DNA of 64,000 bases from Shewanella violacea DSS12 (GTDB taxonomy: Bacteria > Pseudomonadota > Gammaproteobacteria > Enterobacterales > Shewanellaceae): NCBI RefSeq assembly GCF_000091325.1, contig NC_014012.1, positions 3,666,500 to 3,730,499 of the forward strand. Reading direction: 5' to 3'. The translations under genes and the position numbers were made by a program. The notes beneath the pieces were generated by a model that saw nothing but the letters and a program-made list of their open reading frames with translations, had not been told where the DNA came from and searched no databases. Positions 47,534-56,841 of the stretch are shown piece after piece (the stretch's first letter is position 1; every line of letters begins with the position of its first letter).

Positions 47534-48865
47534 TTACAGATCTTCGGCGCGTATATAACGATAAATTTCAGGCGTCTTCTCGGAACGAGTCTCAGTGACC
47601 TGAATTGCATTTCTAACTGCTGAAGACGCTTCTTCGAAAGCGCTCTCAGACTGAGCGTGGATCATGGCAATAGGCTTATCTTTAGTGATCTCATCGCCTA
47701 AGGCGCAGACCTGAGTCAGACCCACGCTGTAATCTAGTGCATCACCGGGTTTGCGGCGTCCACCACCTAAAGTGACCACAGCCATACCTAGCTCTCGAGT
47801 ATCCATGGCCGATGCGAAACCGGCTTGCTCGGCATAAACCGGACGAACTATATTAGACTCGGGCAGATACAGACCTGGATTTTCGATAAAGTCCGTTGGA
47901 CCACCCAGGCCCGAGATCATGCGGCCAAAAATTTCTGCCGCTTTACCGTTATCGAGCACGGTATTGAGTTTATCTCTCGCTTGCGCTTCATTCTCGGCTA
48001 GCCCACCGAGTTGCAGCATTTCGGCACATAAGCCCATGGTGACTTCATAAAGTCGTGGGTTGCGATATTTCCCCGTAAGGAAATCAACCGCCTCTTTCAC
48101 CTCGACGGCATTACCCGCACATGAAGCCAAGACCTGATTCATGTCTGTAAGTAATGCAGTTGTCTTAGTTCCAGCACCGTTAGCCACTGCGGTAATGCTA
48201 CGTGCTAACTCTTCAGATGCTTCATAGGTCGGCATAAATGCACCACTACCTACTTTGACGTCCATAGCCAGAGCATCTAAACCTGCTGCCAATTTCTTGG
48301 ACAGTATAGAAGCGGTAATCAGTGAAATTGACTCGACAGTGGCAGTATTGTCACGAATGGAGTAAAAGCGCTTATCGGCTGGAACCAGATCGCCGGTTTG
48401 GCCTATGATGGCTACACCCGCCTCTTTAACCACTTTTCGGAACAGGGCGCTATCTGGCTCAGTTTGATAACCTGGGATGGCATCAAACTTATCTAAGGTA
48501 CCGCCGGTATGACCCAGACCACGACCCGATATCATTGGCACATAACCACCGCAAGCGGCAGCCATTGGGCCAAGCATCAAGCTGATAACGTCACCGACGC
48601 CACCCGTACTGTGCTTATCTATGATAGGACCGTTAAGATCCAAACTCCGCCAGTCGAGTACTGTGCCAGAGTCACGCATACATGTGGTCAGCGCGATACG
48701 CTCATCCATGCTCATGTCGTTGAAGTAAACTGCCATACCAAAGGCCGCAATTTGGCCTTCTGAAACGGTATTATCTGTGATGCCTTTGACGAAAAACTGG
48801 ATCTCTTCTTTAGACAAGGCTTCTGCGTTGCGTTTTTTACGAATTATCTCTTGTGCTAGAAACAT
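47534..48865 (-). CDS. deoA: DeoA, thymidine phosphorylase
   Basis: A 443-residue glycosyltransferase-3-family enzyme. Hallmarks are [10 protein letters not shown] (phosphate loop), [14 protein letters not shown] and [14 protein letters not shown] [12 protein letters not shown] start at ATG 48865 ([12 protein letters not shown]), preceded by GGAGG; the frame is open to 48898 but the extra codons lack support. It phosphorolyses thymidine and deoxyuridine in the cytosol. A CRP-like site and a hairpin lie between deoC and this gene, so it may have its own promoter as well as read-through from deoC. Confidence 0.95.
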   Translation of the reverse strand: MFLAQEIIRKKRNAEALSKEEIQFFVKGITDNTVSEGQIAAFGMAVYFNDMSMDERIALTTCMRDSGTVLDWRSLDLNGPIIDKHSTGGVGDVISLMLGPMAAACGGYVPMISGRGLGHTGGTLDKFDAIPGYQTEPDSALFRKVVKEAGVAIIGQTGDLVPADKRFYSIRDNTATVESISLITASILSKKLAAGLDALAMDVKVGSGAFMPTYEASEELARSITAVANGAGTKTTALLTDMNQVLASCAGNAVEVKEAVDFLTGKYRNPRLYEVTMGLCAEMLQLGGLAENEAQARDKLNTVLDNGKAAEIFGRMISGLGGPTDFIENPGLYLPESNIVRPVYAEQAGFASAMDTRELGMAVVTLGGGRRKPGDALDYSVGLTQVCALGDEITKDKPIAMIHAQSESAFEEASSAVRNAIQVTETRSEKTPEIYRYIRAEDL

Positions 48866-48977
48866 GGTACCGCCTCCAAGTCTGTAACTAAAATTCAATT
48901 TATAGCAACAAACTCTTTTATAAACACCAAAAACTGTAACTTTGCTACATTTGATGTTAGCCCAATTTCAGTGTCTT

Positions 48978-48999
48978 CAAATAGATTTAGATCACACTT
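48978..48999 (-). promoter_or_regulatory. CRP-like site upstream of deoA
   Basis: Read on the minus strand: AAGTGTGATCTAAATCTATT followed by TG. It keeps TGTGA and the ATCTA-ATC core of the CRP consensus (AAATGTGATCTAGATCACATTT), but the second half-site is poor. It is 113-134 bp upstream of the deoA start. Confidence 0.4.
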
Positions 49000-49012
49000 A
49001 ACTAAAAAGATT

Positions 49013-49044
49013 AACCTTATTCTTCACATAAAAAGAATAAGGTT
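49013..49044 (-). terminator. AT-rich hairpin between deoC and deoA
   Basis: AACCTTATTCTT (49013-49024) pairs perfectly with AAGAATAAGGTT (49033-49044) across an 8-nt loop. On the minus strand it is followed by AATCTTTTTAG. It lies 23 bp after the deoC stop. It may be a partial terminator, reducing transcription into deoA, or an RNA-processing structure. Confidence 0.55.
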
Positions 49045-49066
49045 ATTGTGACTTAGCCCTTTTTAA

Positions 49067-49840
49067 CTAGTAGCCCTGTTTACCTTTAGCAGCTTCGCCA
49101 AGCTCTAAGGTGTGCAGCAAGTTAACCAGTAGGCTAGAGGCACCGAAACGGAAGGTGCGTGGGGTAGCCCAGTCATCACCAAGAAGACGAGCAGCTAGGC
49201 CTAAAAACTCTTTCGCAGCAGCAGCATCACGGACACCACCTGCAGGCTTGAAACCTACTTTGGTGTTCTTCTCACTGATCACAGTCATCATAATTTCAGC
49301 CGCTTCTAGAGTGGCATTAACGGCAACTTTACCGGTTGATGTCTTAATGAAATCGGCACCAGCATCGATACAAAGCTCTGACGCCTTACGGATAAGAGCT
49401 GGGTCTTGAAGCACGCCAGACTCGATGATAACTTTTAGCAGTACATCTTCACCACAGGCTTCTTTACAGGCTTTAACTAACTCGAAACCAACAGTTTCGT
49501 TGCCTTCCATCAGCGCGCGGTATGGGAAAACCACATCGACTTCATCGGCTCCGTAAGCAACGGCTGCACGAGTCTCTAATACTGCGATGGCTATATCATC
49601 ATTGCCGTGGGGGAAGTTAGTGACTGTCGCGATACGCACGCTTTCGGCGCCCATATCGTTCAGTGTCTTACGGGCAATGGGAATAAAACGCGGATAAATA
49701 CAGATGGCGGCAGTGTTGCCAGCCGGAGTCACGGCCTTATGACAAAGCTCGATCACTTTCTGATCGGTATCGTCGTCATTTAGGGTAGTCAGATCCATTA
49801 ACTCAATGGCTTTTTGTGCAGCTTGTTTTAAATCGCTCAT
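49067..49840 (-). CDS. deoC: DeoC, deoxyribose-phosphate aldolase
   Basis: A 257-residue class I aldolase with D102 in [10 protein letters not shown] and the Schiff-base lysine K166 in [11 protein letters not shown], plus the later lysine in [10 protein letters not shown]. It cleaves 2-deoxyribose-5-phosphate to acetaldehyde and glyceraldehyde-3-phosphate in the cytosol. CGGAG precedes ATG 49840. It is the first gene of the deoC-A-B-D run and has a 450-bp leader. Confidence 0.96.
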   Translation of the reverse strand: MSDLKQAAQKAIELMDLTTLNDDDTDQKVIELCHKAVTPAGNTAAICIYPRFIPIARKTLNDMGAESVRIATVTNFPHGNDDIAIAVLETRAAVAYGADEVDVVFPYRALMEGNETVGFELVKACKEACGEDVLLKVIIESGVLQDPALIRKASELCIDAGADFIKTSTGKVAVNATLEAAEIMMTVISEKNTKVGFKPAGGVRDAAAAKEFLGLAARLLGDDWATPRTFRFGASSLLVNLLHTLELGEAAKGKQGY

Positions 49841-50293
49841 AATAGTTCTCCGAAATGTAATTCAAATAGTTATATTGAAATAGAAATCTACTTATGACAG
49901 TGCCAATAGGGGGCGTTTTGATTATGTTATGGCCGGGCCTTCGGGCAATGCCTTAGATATCACCATTGGCGATATCTGATAATTCAGGTATTCAATGTAG
50001 TTATTGAGCTTGAATGTTCATCATTCAAAGTTTAATAACTGCAATCCTGACACTAGGTCACGACTTGAATCCTTGAAGACCGGGAAGGGGAACTGAGTCA
50101 TTACGACTCTAGAGTAAGGTTCCTGCCTTTCCGCGAAAAATCCATTTTAGCGCGTAAAACTTTATCTTTAACTTTTACTTAAACAGACGAAGCAAATATA
50201 GCCGATGCTTAAGTAAAGATTAAATGTAGAGCCGTGCATTACACGGCTCTATCTGCTTACATATCTCTAATGAAAGAGTCTAAGAATTGAGTC
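49841..50293. other. deoC promoter/leader region and tsx 3' flank
   Basis: No gene is supported in these 453 bp. Inverted repeats noted: AGATATC/GATATCT (49955-49961, 49971-49977); TTGAATG-TTCAT-CATTCAA (50010-50028), a good operator-like palindrome; and a longer imperfect stem at about 50081-50132 (GGGAAGG/CCTTTCC, GGAAC/GTTCC, GAGTC/GACTC). They could bind CytR/DeoR-type repressors or shape the leader RNA; the regulator is unknown. The tsx terminator is listed separately. Confidence 0.5.
50228..50250 (-). terminator. Terminator hairpin after tsx
   Basis: AGAGCCGTG (50228-50236), loop CATTA, CACGGCTCT (50242-50250): a 9-bp perfect stem 43 bp beyond the tsx stop on the minus strand. The following sequence (ACATTTAATCTTTAC) is only moderately T-rich. 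Confidence 0.65.
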
Positions 50294-51142
50294 TTAGAAC
50301 TTGTAAGTAGCAGTGAAGTAATGTGCAAAACCAGTAGTCTCTAGACCAACGATTCCGCCATTGTCTTCAAGCAAGTAAACATCTTGATATGCCTTCAGGC
50401 CATAACCCAATGCATAGTTGTCTGAATGCCAGTGAACACCAAAGTAAGCTGCGCCACCGTTAGAAGTCATAGGTACAAACTCGTTACCATAGTCATCATC
50501 TGCACCAAACTGGTAATCGACATAACCCTGGAATGAAACGAAAGAACCGTTGTCGAAGTTGTAGAAAGGCTTGAACCAGTTCATAGAGAACTGATAACCG
50601 TTCCACTCTTTACCATTCATATCGTAATGAGCGTAAAGGTTCATGCCAGTCTTACCTAACCAAGGAACCATAACGTCGGCGCCTATACCCCAGAAAGATG
50701 CGTTTACATCTTCACCGATAATACCGCCACCCCAGTTGAAAAGAGTCGAGAAGTAAACTTCTTGGATTGGACCAGCTGAAAGATCCCAACCTGTGATTGC
50801 ATCGATAGAGAAACGAGGTGCAAACTTCATGAACATCTTGCTCTTACCAGCACCAGTAGCCTTGTCGCCTGAATCACCTGTCGCTAGGTTGAAAACATCA
50901 ACATAACCGTATAGGTCTACGAAGCCAGCGCGGCCGCCGAATTCCATTTCAAGGTAATCGTGTCCGCCATCATCTGCATCAGAACGTGGAAGTTCATTAA
51001 CAGCGTACATAGCGTTGAACTGCATCCAGCTGTAATCGCCTGAACGGATATCTTCGCCGCGGTCTGCTGCGAAAGTTGGTGCAGACATAGCAGCTGTTGC
51101 TGCTAATGCTGTAGCTAGTGCTAAAGTTTTAACGTTTTTCAT
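50294..51142 (-). CDS. tsx: Tsx/OmpK-type nucleoside-specific outer-membrane channel
   Basis: A 282-residue outer-membrane barrel of the Tsx/OmpK family. A signal peptide (MKNVKTLALATALAATAAMSAPTFAA) precedes alternating strands; SGDYSWMQFNAMYAVN, GGHDYLEMEFGGRAGFVDLYGYVD and the terminal aromatic FAHYFTATYKF are typical. It lets nucleosides across the outer membrane. I choose the second of two adjacent ATGs (51142), 6 nt after GGGG. It lies between nupC and deoC, matching a nucleoside uptake and breakdown block. A CRP-like site is upstream. In Vibrio, OmpK is a phage receptor. Confidence 0.88.
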   Translation of the reverse strand: MKNVKTLALATALAATAAMSAPTFAADRGEDIRSGDYSWMQFNAMYAVNELPRSDADDGGHDYLEMEFGGRAGFVDLYGYVDVFNLATGDSGDKATGAGKSKMFMKFAPRFSIDAITGWDLSAGPIQEVYFSTLFNWGGGIIGEDVNASFWGIGADVMVPWLGKTGMNLYAHYDMNGKEWNGYQFSMNWFKPFYNFDNGSFVSFQGYVDYQFGADDDYGNEFVPMTSNGGAAYFGVHWHSDNYALGYGLKAYQDVYLLEDNGGIVGLETTGFAHYFTATYKF

Positions 51143-51246
51143 CATCAACCCCATTTATTTTATGGTATGCCGCTCTTTTCGAGTCAGCGTTCTTTTCTTA
51201 TGGCGCCGCATTCTACCCAATTTATCGTAAATCACAATATAATTCG

Positions 51247-51262
51247 TGTGAAAATGCGAACA
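51247..51262 (-). promoter_or_regulatory. CRP-like site upstream of tsx
   Basis: TGTGA-AAATGC-GAACA matches the CRP half-sites TGTGA-N6-TCACA at 8 of 10 positions. It is about 105 bp upstream of the tsx start. A by-eye match only. Confidence 0.35.
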
Positions 51263-51496
51263 CAAAATTCTAACAAATGAACAAACTTCCGATTCTTCAT
51301 GCTATTTAATAACAGCTATTGTAAAGAAACTGATTTTTAGCTGTGTTTGTTCGAATACAGGTCTTCCCGTAAAGATGAGAAAAAATGTATTTAGTTGTAT
51401 TGCTGTGAAAAATGGTTGAGCTAACTTGGACCCTGCCCCCATGAACAGAGCCCAATTGTGGGTTGCCCCACAGGATTTACCTTAGACTTAAACAAG

Positions 51497-51514
51497 GCAG
51501 CTCAATTGAGCTGC
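51497..51514 (-). terminator. Palindromic hairpin after nupC
   Basis: GCAGCTCAA followed by TTGAGCTGC is an 18-bp perfect palindrome 7 bp beyond the nupC stop. A CTTGTTTAAG tract follows on the minus strand. A probable terminator or stabilising structure. Confidence 0.6.
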
Positions 51515-51520
51515 TTAAGA

Positions 51521-52795
51521 TTATAGTGCTAAGAATAGACCCGCTAGTGTCGCGCTCATTAGGTTCGCAAGCGATGCTGCGATAACGGCACGTACACCTA
51601 GCTTAGCTAAGTCATGACGACGGCTTGGAGCCATGGCGCCTAGACCACCGAGAAGAATAGCGATTGAAGATAGGTTAGCAAATCCACATAGTGCGAATGA
51701 GATGATAGCTTTAGTTCTATCAGTCATAGCAAGACCGGTTTCAGCAACAACCATACCACCATCGGCAATATCTTTAAGGTAAGGAGCGAAGTTTAGGTAA
51801 GCAACGAATTCGTTGACGATGATCTTCTGACCGATGAACGAACCAGCGACTAGCGCTTCGTTCCAAGGCACACCGATAAGGAATGCTAGAGGCATGAAGA
51901 TATAACCTAGGATAAGTTCCATAGTTAAGTTCTCGATACCAACAAGACCACCTAGACCACCGATCATGCCGTTAAGCATGGCGATAAGACCTACGAAGGC
52001 TAGTAGCATAGCACCAACGTTAAGTGCTAAGTGCATACCAGATGCTGCACCAGCTGCTGCTGCGTCGATAACGTTAGCTGGCTTGTCTGCTTCATCAGGC
52101 AAGTCATCCATTTCGTTGTTAGTTTCTTCAGTCTCTGGGTGCATAAGCTTGGCCATCATAAGACCACCAGGAGCCGCCATAAATGACGCTGCAACCAAAT
52201 ACTCAATCTTAACGCCCATGCCTGCGTAGCCAGCAAGTACCGCACCAGCGATAGAAGCCAGACCACCAACCATGATGGCAAAAAGCTCTGAGTTAGTCAT
52301 AGTCGCGATAAACGGACGAACAACTAGAGGAGCTTCAGTTTGACCAACAAAGATGTTTGCTGTAGCTGCCATAGATTCGGTACGGCTTGTACCGAGTGCT
52401 TTTTGCAATGCACCACCGATGAACTTGATAACAAGTTGCATGATGCCTAGGTAGTAAAGGACAGCAATTAAAGAAGAGAAGAAGATAATGACAGGTAGAA
52501 CACGCACAGCGAAGACGAAGCCTACACCGTTTGCGAACATAGCGTCAGTACCAAGACCACCAAATAGGAAGTCGATACCTGCTTGAGAGTAGCCGATGAC
52601 ATTGGCTACGCCCATTGATACGCCACCTAGTACTTCTTGACCAATTGGAACGTAAAGAACAAAGCCACCAAAAGCAGCTTGAATTGCTAACGCACCAAAA
52701 ACGGTACGGTAGTTTATTGACTTCTTACCATTCGATAATAAGAAAGCTATTGCAAGTAAGGTGACCACCCCTACTAGACTCATTAAAATATCCAT
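51521..52795 (-). CDS. nupC: NupC-family concentrative nucleoside transporter
   Basis: A 424-residue inner-membrane protein of the CNT family (Nuc_trans N, Gate and C domains). Signatures are [13 protein letters not shown] (with the conserved nucleoside-binding Q-T-E-A-P), and [21 protein letters not shown] near the C-terminus. It couples uptake of pyrimidine and purine nucleosides to Na+ or H+; which ion is not clear from sequence. AGGGTGATGG precedes ATG 52795. A CRP-like site is 140 bp upstream. It works with Tsx in the same block. Confidence 0.94.
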   Translation of the reverse strand: MDILMSLVGVVTLLAIAFLLSNGKKSINYRTVFGALAIQAAFGGFVLYVPIGQEVLGGVSMGVANVIGYSQAGIDFLFGGLGTDAMFANGVGFVFAVRVLPVIIFFSSLIAVLYYLGIMQLVIKFIGGALQKALGTSRTESMAATANIFVGQTEAPLVVRPFIATMTNSELFAIMVGGLASIAGAVLAGYAGMGVKIEYLVAASFMAAPGGLMMAKLMHPETEETNNEMDDLPDEADKPANVIDAAAAGAASGMHLALNVGAMLLAFVGLIAMLNGMIGGLGGLVGIENLTMELILGYIFMPLAFLIGVPWNEALVAGSFIGQKIIVNEFVAYLNFAPYLKDIADGGMVVAETGLAMTDRTKAIISFALCGFANLSSIAILLGGLGAMAPSRRHDLAKLGVRAVIAASLANLMSATLAGLFLAL

Positions 52796-52935
52796 TAACC
52801 ATCACCCTATTGTTAATACTTTTTAATTATGTTGTTAACCAACCTTTTTCGCGGTCGATTATACCCGAGCAAGGGTTCAAAAGCGTCGTTTCGATCAAGT
52901 TTTTGAAGTTTAATTTCAGCATCTTAGTCACATTT

Positions 52936-52951
52936 TATGATGCGACTCACA
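52936..52951 (-). promoter_or_regulatory. CRP-like site upstream of nupC
   Basis: On the minus strand TGTGA-GTCGCA-TCATA matches 9 of 10 half-site positions of TGTGA-N6-TCACA. It is 141-156 bp before the nupC ATG and just beyond the end of the TatD-family gene. This is the best of the three CRP-like sites in the block. Confidence 0.55.
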
Positions 52952-52956
52952 TCTGT

Positions 52957-53751
52957 TTAAATTAAAATTAATTTAAGGTCAAAGAGTTGCATCGAATTTC
53001 GAAACGTATGTTCTGTAATGAGAACACTGGATTTTTTATGTAAATTTGCAATTTCTGCGATTATTGACTGCAAAATAAGGGGCGTATTGCGTGAATCTGC
53101 TGAATTTTGGGGTGTCATAGCAGGAGAATCTGTCTCTATTAACATACTATCGAGTGGAAGTTGAGCGACACAGGTTTTGAGTTTTTTGGCACTGGCATTT
53201 AAAATTAAGCCACCTATTCCCAACTTATAACCAAGTTTTATGTACTCGTTGGCGATTTCATAGCTGCCATAAAAGCCATGGATCACCCCGCCTCTGGGGA
53301 GGGAATAACGCTTCAAGATAGCGAGCATCTCACTGTGTGCCTTAACGACATGCAAGATGACCGGCAGATCTAGTTGCCGAGCCATAGATAATTGAGCCTC
53401 TAGGGCAATAATTTGTCCCTGCCAATTATCCTTACGTATCTTATCCAGACCGCACTCACCTATGGCGACCAAATAAGGGTCATGGATACAAGCGTTAACT
53501 TGTTCACTTAATTGCTCCAAGGCTCTTTGTGGTTCATCTTCACAAAACCAAGGGTGAATGCCTAAGCCATAGGGACAGGAATATTGCTTTGCGACTTGCA
53601 GTTGCTTAGCCCAGCCCTCGGGGTTAACTCCAGGGATAATAGCCGTTTCTATGCCTGCCAGAGACATAGACTCGAAGAGTTCGTCCCGGTCGCTATCGAA
53701 CAAAGCATCGTCCAGATGAGCATGGCTATCAAGTAATCGCATCGTCGGCAT
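52957..53751 (-). CDS. TatD-family metal-dependent hydrolase (DNase-like)
   Basis: A 264-residue amidohydrolase-fold protein. Metal-binding residues are visible: HxH in LLDSHAHLDD, E in AIGECGLDKI, H in VILHVVKAH and HGFYGS, and D in IETDSPAM. I take the start at ATG 53751 (MPTMRLLDSHAHLDD) after a GAGCGGA motif. The TatD family includes exonucleases for single-stranded DNA and RNA. The specific homologue (TatD, YcfH or YjjV) cannot be fixed; YjjV-like is likely. It lies between prfC and nupC on the minus strand. Confidence 0.85.
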   Translation of the reverse strand: MPTMRLLDSHAHLDDALFDSDRDELFESMSLAGIETAIIPGVNPEGWAKQLQVAKQYSCPYGLGIHPWFCEDEPQRALEQLSEQVNACIHDPYLVAIGECGLDKIRKDNWQGQIIALEAQLSMARQLDLPVILHVVKAHSEMLAILKRYSLPRGGVIHGFYGSYEIANEYIKLGYKLGIGGLILNASAKKLKTCVAQLPLDSMLIETDSPAMTPQNSADSRNTPLILQSIIAEIANLHKKSSVLITEHTFRNSMQLFDLKLILI

Positions 53752-53866
53752 TATCCGCTCATTTAATGAATTTAATTTGATCATATCAAAAATAGCTTTT
53801 GGCTTAGCTTAAACCTGGGCTACAAAGTTTTGCCAAGATAAGCTTTATAGAAAGAATAAACCATCC

Positions 53867-53899
53867 AATAAAAAAGCCCCAATCTTTCGAATGGGGCTT
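53867..53899 (-). terminator. Rho-independent terminator after prfC
   Basis: AAGCCCCA (53874-53881) pairs with TGGGGCTT (53892-53899) across a 10-nt loop. On the minus strand it is followed by TTTTTTATT. It is 44 bp after the prfC stop. Confidence 0.85.
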
Positions 53900-53942
53900 A
53901 ATAAAAAATATCAGGGCACAGGCTGCCGAATGCTATTTTAGA

Positions 53943-55523
53943 TTAATTCTCACGAGTCTTGGCAAAATGAATATCCGGATAACGCTCCATAGACAGATTA
54001 AGGTTAATCATAGTCGGGGCGATATAGGTCAGGTTATTGCCACCATCCAGCGCTAAGTTAAGGCTGCACTTACGTCTGAACTCATCGAGCTTCTTCTCAT
54101 CATCACAGTATACCCAGCGAGCTGTGGCTACATGGATGGCTTCATAGATGGCTTCGACCTTATATTCACTCTTCAATCGACCAACGACCACTTCAAACTG
54201 AAGTACACCGACAGCACCAACAATAAGATCGTTAGAATCTATGGGTCTAAAGACCTGTACGGCGCCCTCTTCAGCAAGCTGGACTAAGCCCTTAAGTAGT
54301 TGCTTCTGTTTCAATGGATCTCTTAAACGAATACGACGGAACATCTCAGGAGCAAAGTTAGGTATACCTGTGAAACGCAGCTTCTCACCTTGGGTAAATG
54401 TATCGCCGATACGCATGGTGCCGTGGTTATGCAGGCCGATAATATCGCCTGGATAGGCCACTACCGCGCGATTACGATCGCCAGCCATAAAGGTCAGGGC
54501 ATCACTGACGTTTACATCTTTGCCTAGACGAACATGGTGCATCTTCATGCCCTGCTCATACTTACCCGAACAGATCCGCATAAATGCGACTCTGTCTCTG
54601 TGTCTTGGGTCCATGTTTGCTTGGATCTTAAACACGAAGCCGCTGAACTTCTCCTCTTGGGGCAATACAGGTCTCATCTCGGTTTCACGAGGCTGAGGTG
54701 TAGGAGCCCATTCGACCATACCATCGAGGATATGATCGACACCAAAGTTACCCAGAGCGGTACCAAAGAATACCGGTGTCAGCTCTCCCTTGAGGAACAT
54801 CTCGAGATCAAACTCGGTGGCTGCGCCAAGAACCAATTCTAACTCTTCGCGCACTTCATCGGCATAGGCGCCGATAGCTTCATCAAGCTCTGGATTATCC
54901 AGTCCCTTGATGACCCTAGAATCTTGGATGGTATGACCTTGACCACTCTGGTATAGAATCACTTCATCACGTAATAGATGGTAAACGCCTTTAAACTCTT
55001 TACCTGAACCAATAGGCCAAGTAATAGGAGCACAGGCAATATTCAGTACATCTTCGACCTCATCCATCAGCTCTAATGGATCGCGTATATCACGATCAAG
55101 CTTGTTCATGAAGGTCACGATAGGCGTATCACGCAGGCGCGTGACTTCCATTAGCTTAATCGTTCTTTGCTCTACACCTTTTGCCGAGTCGATAACCATT
55201 AAGCAGGAATCGACGGCTGTTAGAGTACGATAGGTATCTTCGGAGAAGTCTTCGTGACCCGGTGTATCGAGAAGATTGATCAAAGCTTCTTTATAGGGAA
55301 ACTGCATTACAGACGTGGTGATCGAGATCCCACGCTCTTTCTCCATCTCCATCCAATCAGACTTGGCATGTTGGCCTGACTTCTTGCCTTTTACGGTTCC
55401 GGCTTTCTGTAAGGCATTACCGAACAAGAGTACTTTTTCGGTAATGGTGGTTTTACCCGCATCCGGGTGAGAGATAATGGCGAAAGTACGACGTTTGCCG
55501 ACCTCAACTGTATTGCCTGACAT
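53943..55523 (-). CDS. prfC: Peptide chain release factor 3
   Basis: A 526-residue translational GTPase, the usual RF3 length. G1 is SHPDAGKTT (residues 18-26), G2 in RGISITTS, G3 DTPGH, and G4 MNKLD. Domain II and III follow. It removes RF1/RF2 from the ribosome after termination. CAGGTTACC precedes ATG 55523. Flanked by nlpI upstream and a TatD-family gene downstream on the same strand. E. coli has prfC elsewhere, but the Shewanella order is plausible. Confidence 0.95.
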   Translation of the reverse strand: MSGNTVEVGKRRTFAIISHPDAGKTTITEKVLLFGNALQKAGTVKGKKSGQHAKSDWMEMEKERGISITTSVMQFPYKEALINLLDTPGHEDFSEDTYRTLTAVDSCLMVIDSAKGVEQRTIKLMEVTRLRDTPIVTFMNKLDRDIRDPLELMDEVEDVLNIACAPITWPIGSGKEFKGVYHLLRDEVILYQSGQGHTIQDSRVIKGLDNPELDEAIGAYADEVREELELVLGAATEFDLEMFLKGELTPVFFGTALGNFGVDHILDGMVEWAPTPQPRETEMRPVLPQEEKFSGFVFKIQANMDPRHRDRVAFMRICSGKYEQGMKMHHVRLGKDVNVSDALTFMAGDRNRAVVAYPGDIIGLHNHGTMRIGDTFTQGEKLRFTGIPNFAPEMFRRIRLRDPLKQKQLLKGLVQLAEEGAVQVFRPIDSNDLIVGAVGVLQFEVVVGRLKSEYKVEAIYEAIHVATARWVYCDDEKKLDEFRRKCSLNLALDGGNNLTYIAPTMINLNLSMERYPDIHFAKTREN

Positions 55524-55656
55524 GGTAACCTGCAGATTGGTGATGTACTAAAATGGCGGCAATTATAGCGCCAAGCGTACAAATTAGCTAGATGACTAAG
55601 CAGCGAATAAAAAACCTAATCCCACAGCCTGTATTTTTATACCTAAAGGCATAAAA

Positions 55657-55680
55657 AATGCCATCCGTAGGGATGGCATT
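55657..55680 (-). terminator. Rho-independent terminator after nlpI
   Basis: AATGCCATCC (55657-55666), loop GTAG, GGATGGCATT (55671-55680). On the minus strand the stem is followed by TTTTTTA. It ends 31 bp beyond the nlpI stop. Confidence 0.93.
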
Positions 55681-55710
55681 AGCATTAAATAACAAGACGG
55701 CAGCGGTTAA

Positions 55711-56607
55711 TTATTGACTTGTTTGCTCTTGTTGCATGAGCATATTGAGCTTGGCTAACTCAATTCTCGCATATCTATGCTCGACAAAATCATAGATATT
55801 TGTCGCCAGCGCCAACCTGAAATAATTTGCTGCATCACTGTACTGACCTTGCTCTTGGTCTATCTTAGCAAGATAAAAGTAAGCTTCACATAAGCGTTCT
55901 GCATATTCATTACGATGAGAAAGCCCTAGCTTAGCCGCGGAAAACACCTCTTGCCTAGACTTTTTCCCGAGATAATAATCCACCAGTACACTGGACCAAG
56001 TATCGGGAGCTAATTGCGCCCGGCTCATGTCCAGATTAGCTTTGGCTTGCTGAGGATCCAGAGCACTTTGTGCCAAGTATAACCATAAGGCACGGTAGCC
56101 ATCTTGAGGATCTAACGAATAAAATGATTGCATATCGGCAATAGCTAATTCGTTACGTCCACCATAATAGAGGGCTATACCTCTGTTTAAGAAGGCATAA
56201 TCATATTCAGGGGAAAGCTCGAGCACGGCATCAAATGCTTCATATGCCCCCTCAAACTCACCTTCCTGGGTATAATAGATGCCAATAAAGTTATAGGCAT
56301 CGGCAAGATTAGGCTGAAGTTTCAATGCTTGATGAAAGTCGATTCGGCTCAAAATTCGTAAACCTACGCTGTCATAGATGACACCGCGGTCATAATGGAA
56401 TCGGGCTCTTTGCTCTTGAGTTAAATCGGCTGAAGATAGAATTTCATTTAACTTGGCAAGGGTAATCTCGAGCTTATAGTCTGGCATGACAGGTTCAACC
56501 ATCACCTTTGCTAGCTCAGCACCAGGTTGAGTCGATACACATCCGGTCAGAAAAATACTCATACCAGCCAAAACAGCAATTGCGGTAGTCCGCATCTTTT
56601 GATTCAT
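55711..56607 (-). CDS. nlpI: NlpI lipoprotein (TPR protein)
   Basis: A 298-residue lipoprotein. The signal ends in the lipobox LTGC (Cys at residue 22). TPR-like repeats follow (LADAYNFIGIYYTQEGEFEGAYEAFDAVLEL and YAFLNRGIALYYGG). NlpI is attached to the outer membrane and in E. coli acts as adaptor for the Prc protease and for cell-wall hydrolases. Its place immediately downstream of pnp is conserved and supports the name. AAGGG precedes the ATG. Confidence 0.93.
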   Translation of the reverse strand: MNQKMRTTAIAVLAGMSIFLTGCVSTQPGAELAKVMVEPVMPDYKLEITLAKLNEILSSADLTQEQRARFHYDRGVIYDSVGLRILSRIDFHQALKLQPNLADAYNFIGIYYTQEGEFEGAYEAFDAVLELSPEYDYAFLNRGIALYYGGRNELAIADMQSFYSLDPQDGYRALWLYLAQSALDPQQAKANLDMSRAQLAPDTWSSVLVDYYLGKKSRQEVFSAAKLGLSHRNEYAERLCEAYFYLAKIDQEQGQYSDAANYFRLALATNIYDFVEHRYARIELAKLNMLMQQEQTSQ

Positions 56608-56794
56608 CCATTTAACCCTTTGAGTGCAACTATGAAGCTAATAATAGCAATCCCCAATCGCTACTGCTATCAGGGATTTATATATTTTTTAATTCATTCA
56701 GCTTATTGCTAGTAAATGACATAAGTTTACAAAAATTTAAGTTAAGCATAGATAAATATCTACACATTATTCACCAAAGCCAATCACAGAGCAC

Positions 56795-56824
56795 AAAAAA
56801 GGAGACCCTTAGGTCTCCTTTTTT
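56795..56824 (-). terminator. Rho-independent terminator after pnp
   Basis: GGAGACC (56801-56807), loop CTTA, GGTCTCC (56812-56818), flanked by six A and six T. It can act in both directions. It lies 18 bp after the pnp stop. Confidence 0.93.
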
Positions 56825-56841
56825 AATTCACTAAAAAGTGA

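Larger units (their letters stand above)
51143..51520. other. Promoter region of tsx and 3' flank of nupC
   Basis: Non-coding; 378 bp. It contains the CRP-like site at 51247-51262 and the nupC terminator palindrome at 51497-51514. The sequence is AT-rich and no gene is supported. Confidence 0.5.
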
